Shown here piece after piece: positions 13,450-15,146 of a stretch of DNA of 15,146 nt. The position numbers and the translations under genes were made by a program. Position 1 is the stretch's first letter, and every line of letters begins with the position of its first letter. The stretch is from JAWLFY01 sp964462125 (GTDB lineage Bacteria > Planctomycetota > Planctomycetia > Pirellulales > Pirellulaceae): contig CAYWXT010000128.1 of assembly GCA_964462125.1 (NCBI GenBank), forward strand, positions 1 to 15,146, written 5' to 3'. The notes beneath the pieces are model-generated. The model had not been told where the DNA came from. It searched no databases and worked only from the letters and a program-made list of their open reading frames with translations.

Positions 13450-13815
13450 CTAGACTAGCGTTAATTCGCCGTCCCTATTGCCGTTCTGGAGATACTCCCT
13501 GCCGACAACTTCAGTCACGTCAATTGGCTCTTCGTGGATTTGCAGCATTCCCACGGCCTTGCCAATTCGTTCGTCAGAGTGCCCCTCCGCAAACATCCGA
13601 AAATACTCACCTGGCGCGGGGTGAAAAAGATTGTCTACGTTCTTGCTCTCCAGAACCTCCGCAATCTGTACAGCAATCGCATCCGCCAATGATTGCATTG
13701 CTTCTTCGTGCGTCTCTCCATCGCCGATCAAGTCGAATTCCAAGCAATGCGCAATCACAGCGTCGTCTTCTCTGTAGAAGAGTACACGGAGCGGAACATT
13801 GAACTCACGGCTCAC
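13450..13815 (-). CDS. HicB-like antitoxin
   Basis: This 121-residue protein has a HicB-type degenerate RNase H-like N-terminal domain (VLFYREDDAVIAHCLEFDLIGDGETHEEAMQSLADAIAVQIAEVLES, residues 11-57). The C-terminal half does not show a recognisable helix-turn-helix or ribbon-helix-helix, so its mode of autoregulation is unclear. The GTG at 13815 is supported by a perfect GGAGG seven nt upstream; the nearby ATG at 13819 runs into a stop after a few codons. It precedes and is presumably cotranscribed with the HicA-like gene. It is expected to bind and inactivate that toxin, by family knowledge. Confidence 0.8.
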   Translation of the reverse strand: MSREFNVPLRVLFYREDDAVIAHCLEFDLIGDGETHEEAMQSLADAIAVQIAEVLESKNVDNLFHPAPGEYFRMFAEGHSDERIGKAVGMLQIHEEPIDVTEVVGREYLQNGNRDGELTLV

Positions 13816-14086
13816 ACATGCCTCCGGGGAAGAAAACCAAGCAACAACGTCTTAACCAACACCATGAATACGAGAAAGTCCCCCAAATGGATCGGGCAAA
13901 TCAAGTCTGATCTAAAGCGACTGGGAAGCAACCGAAAATGTTAGCCGAAATCACCTGGGCAGGTTGACTGATTTTGGGCGTTTACGCAAGCAGCCCGCTT
14001 AAAAGGGTTTACGAGCCGGACAAGGAAAAGGTGCCAGCCATCAACGTGGCAAGCTGGGCAAACTGATCGGCCTTTCGGCTCCTTTC

Positions 14087-15146
14087 TTACACCCACAAAT
14101 CTCGATCGAGGCTGCGGTAGCCGATCGCTTCGGCCAGGTGCATCTCCTCGATGTTCTCCTCCCCAGCGACATCGGCGATCGTGCGGGCCACGCGGAGGAT
14201 TTTGTCGTGGGCCCGCGCCGACAATCCCATCTCCTCGACGCTGTGACGCAACATCTTCTGGCACGGCGGCGACAACGGGCAGTACTCACGAACTTGGCGG
14301 CTGGACATCTGCGCGTTGTACCGCACCGGCCCGCAAGCGAACCGCTGAGCTTGCACCTCGCGGGCCCGGACCACGTCCTCCCGCATCTGCTCGCTGGTCG
14401 CCCCCCCGCAGCAGCCGGCGGAGAGTTCATCAAACGGCACTGCCGGGACTTCAATGTGAATATCGATCCGATCCATCAACGGCCCCGAGATCTTCCCCAT
14501 GTATTTTTCGATCTGCGGTGGGGTGCAGTTACAGCTGCGGCGAGGATCGCTGCGGTAGCCGCAGGGACATGGATTGGCTGCCGCAATCAACATGAAGTCC
14601 GAAGGGAAGGTGGTGCTCCGCAGCGCCCGCGAGATCGTCACCACGCCGTCCTCGAGCGGTTGCCGCATCACTTCCAGCGTCTTGCGGTTGAACTCGGGTA
14701 ATTCGTCCAGAAACAGGATCCCGTTGTGCGCCTTGCTGATCTCCCCTGGCGACGGCGGGCTGCCCCCGCCGACGAGCCCAGCGTCGCTGATCGTGTGATG
14801 CGGACTGCGGTGCGGTCGACGCGCCAACAGCGGCTGGCCGCTTGGCAACTGCCCCAGCGCACTGTAGATCCGTGTCGTCTCAATCGACTCGGCGGCGTTG
14901 AGCTGCGGCAGGATCGTCGGCATCCGCTTGGCCAGCATCGTTTTCCCACTCCCCGGCGGCCCGACCATGATCAGATTGTGCCGCCCAGCGGCGGCGAGCC
15001 CCATCGCTCGCTTGGTCGATTCCTGACCGCGCACGTCGCCGAAGTCGACCTCGTACTGGCTGTACTGCTCAAACAACTCCTGGATTCCGCTCGGGGCCGG
15101 AAACAGTTCGACCTCCCCAGCGAAGAACGCCACCGCCTGCGCCAAA
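14087..15146 (-). CDS. YifB/ComM family Mg-chelatase-like AAA ATPase (partial, N-terminus beyond window)
   Basis: About 353 C-terminal residues of a protein of usually about 500 are visible. Family members are hexameric AAA+ motors; ComM is a DNA branch-migration helicase used in natural transformation. Counting from the right edge, Walker A GPPGSGKT is at 62-69, followed by LARRPHRSPHHTISDAGLVGGG. Walker B GILFLDELP is at 142-150, the four-cysteine cluster NPCPCGYRSDPRRSCNC at 191-207 and the arginine-finger region GPLMDRIDIHIEVP at 221-234. The C-terminal lid (SSRQVREYCPLS... to LDRDLWV) ends normally. The Lon-like N-terminal domain lies off the window. It is separated from HicBA by 271 nt in which I see no gene. 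The exact role (transformation versus other) is not shown here. Confidence 0.93.
   Translation of the reverse strand, partial: LAQAVAFFAGEVELFPAPSGIQELFEQYSQYEVDFGDVRGQESTKRAMGLAAAGRHNLIMVGPPGSGKTMLAKRMPTILPQLNAAESIETTRIYSALGQLPSGQPLLARRPHRSPHHTISDAGLVGGGSPPSPGEISKAHNGILFLDELPEFNRKTLEVMRQPLEDGVVTISRALRSTTFPSDFMLIAAANPCPCGYRSDPRRSCNCTPPQIEKYMGKISGPLMDRIDIHIEVPAVPFDELSAGCCGGATSEQMREDVVRAREVQAQRFACGPVRYNAQMSSRQVREYCPLSPPCQKMLRHSVEEMGLSARAHDKILRVARTIADVAGEENIEEMHLAEAIGYRSLDRDLWV

Noticed and set aside
13864..13944. Possible 26-codon peptide (starting MNTRKSPKW) before the yifB end
   Set aside because: Too short, no clear ribosome-binding site and no recognisable family; the 271-nt gap is left without a gene.
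14032..14051. TGCCA/TGGCA inverted pair near the end of the yifB gene
   Set aside because: A 5-bp arm with a 10-nt loop is expected by chance in DNA of this composition.

Overview
This window looks like the chromosome of a GC-rich planctomycete, most likely of the Pirellulaceae (Rhodopirellula/Blastopirellula type). The reasons are the tandem DUF1080 (3-keto-disaccharide hydrolase-like) protein, a GATase-like membrane protein encoded beside an ABC ATPase, a decapeptide glycine-repeat protein of a type I associate with planctomycetes, loosely packed genes, frequent GTG starts and repeat-filled intergenic DNA. The assignment rests on recognising families, not on a database search. No rRNA, tRNA, CRISPR array, prophage or intact insertion sequence was seen.

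Layout. (1) 1-3618, minus strand: an apparent operon of a MazG-like nucleotide pyrophosphohydrolase, a 779-residue signal-peptide/membrane protein with a degenerate GATase-like domain (its GTG overlaps the mazG-like stop as GTGA) and an ABC transporter ATPase that runs off the left edge. (2) 3805-6190, plus strand: a PAPS-type sulfotransferase family protein and an exported two-domain DUF1080 protein, 7 nt apart. (3) 6224-11287: a cluster of stress-type genes: a GSP17M/YflT-like membrane protein, an unknown 110-residue protein, a small C-terminally anchored membrane protein followed by a glycine-zipper general-stress-like protein, an 83-residue helical-hairpin protein, a cupin and a full-length transketolase. 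(4) 11288-13815: an accessory stretch with two copies of a dispersed repeat flanking the glycine-repeat protein gene, a truncated Fic gene and a HicBA-like toxin-antitoxin pair. (5) 14087 to the right edge: the C-terminal part of a YifB/ComM Mg-chelatase-like AAA ATPase.

The main observation is that region 3 appears to be a sigma-54 (RpoN) regulon. Five sites with the -24/-12 architecture (GG and GC exactly 12 nt apart, close to TGGCAC-N5-TTGCW) lie 30-87 nt upstream of the chosen starts of five transcription units: 6724(-), 7031(+), 8205(-), 8518(+) and transketolase 11287(-). Every unit in the block has one, except that the cupin is probably read through from 8518 and the glycine-zipper gene from 8205. 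Two of the three control regions are divergent. Enhancer-dependent sigma-54 control would make the block an on/off programme that joins envelope-associated stress proteins, a ferritin-like helical protein and sugar-phosphate metabolism. No sigma-54 activator is encoded here, so it must be elsewhere. I did not see comparable sites upstream of the other gene blocks.
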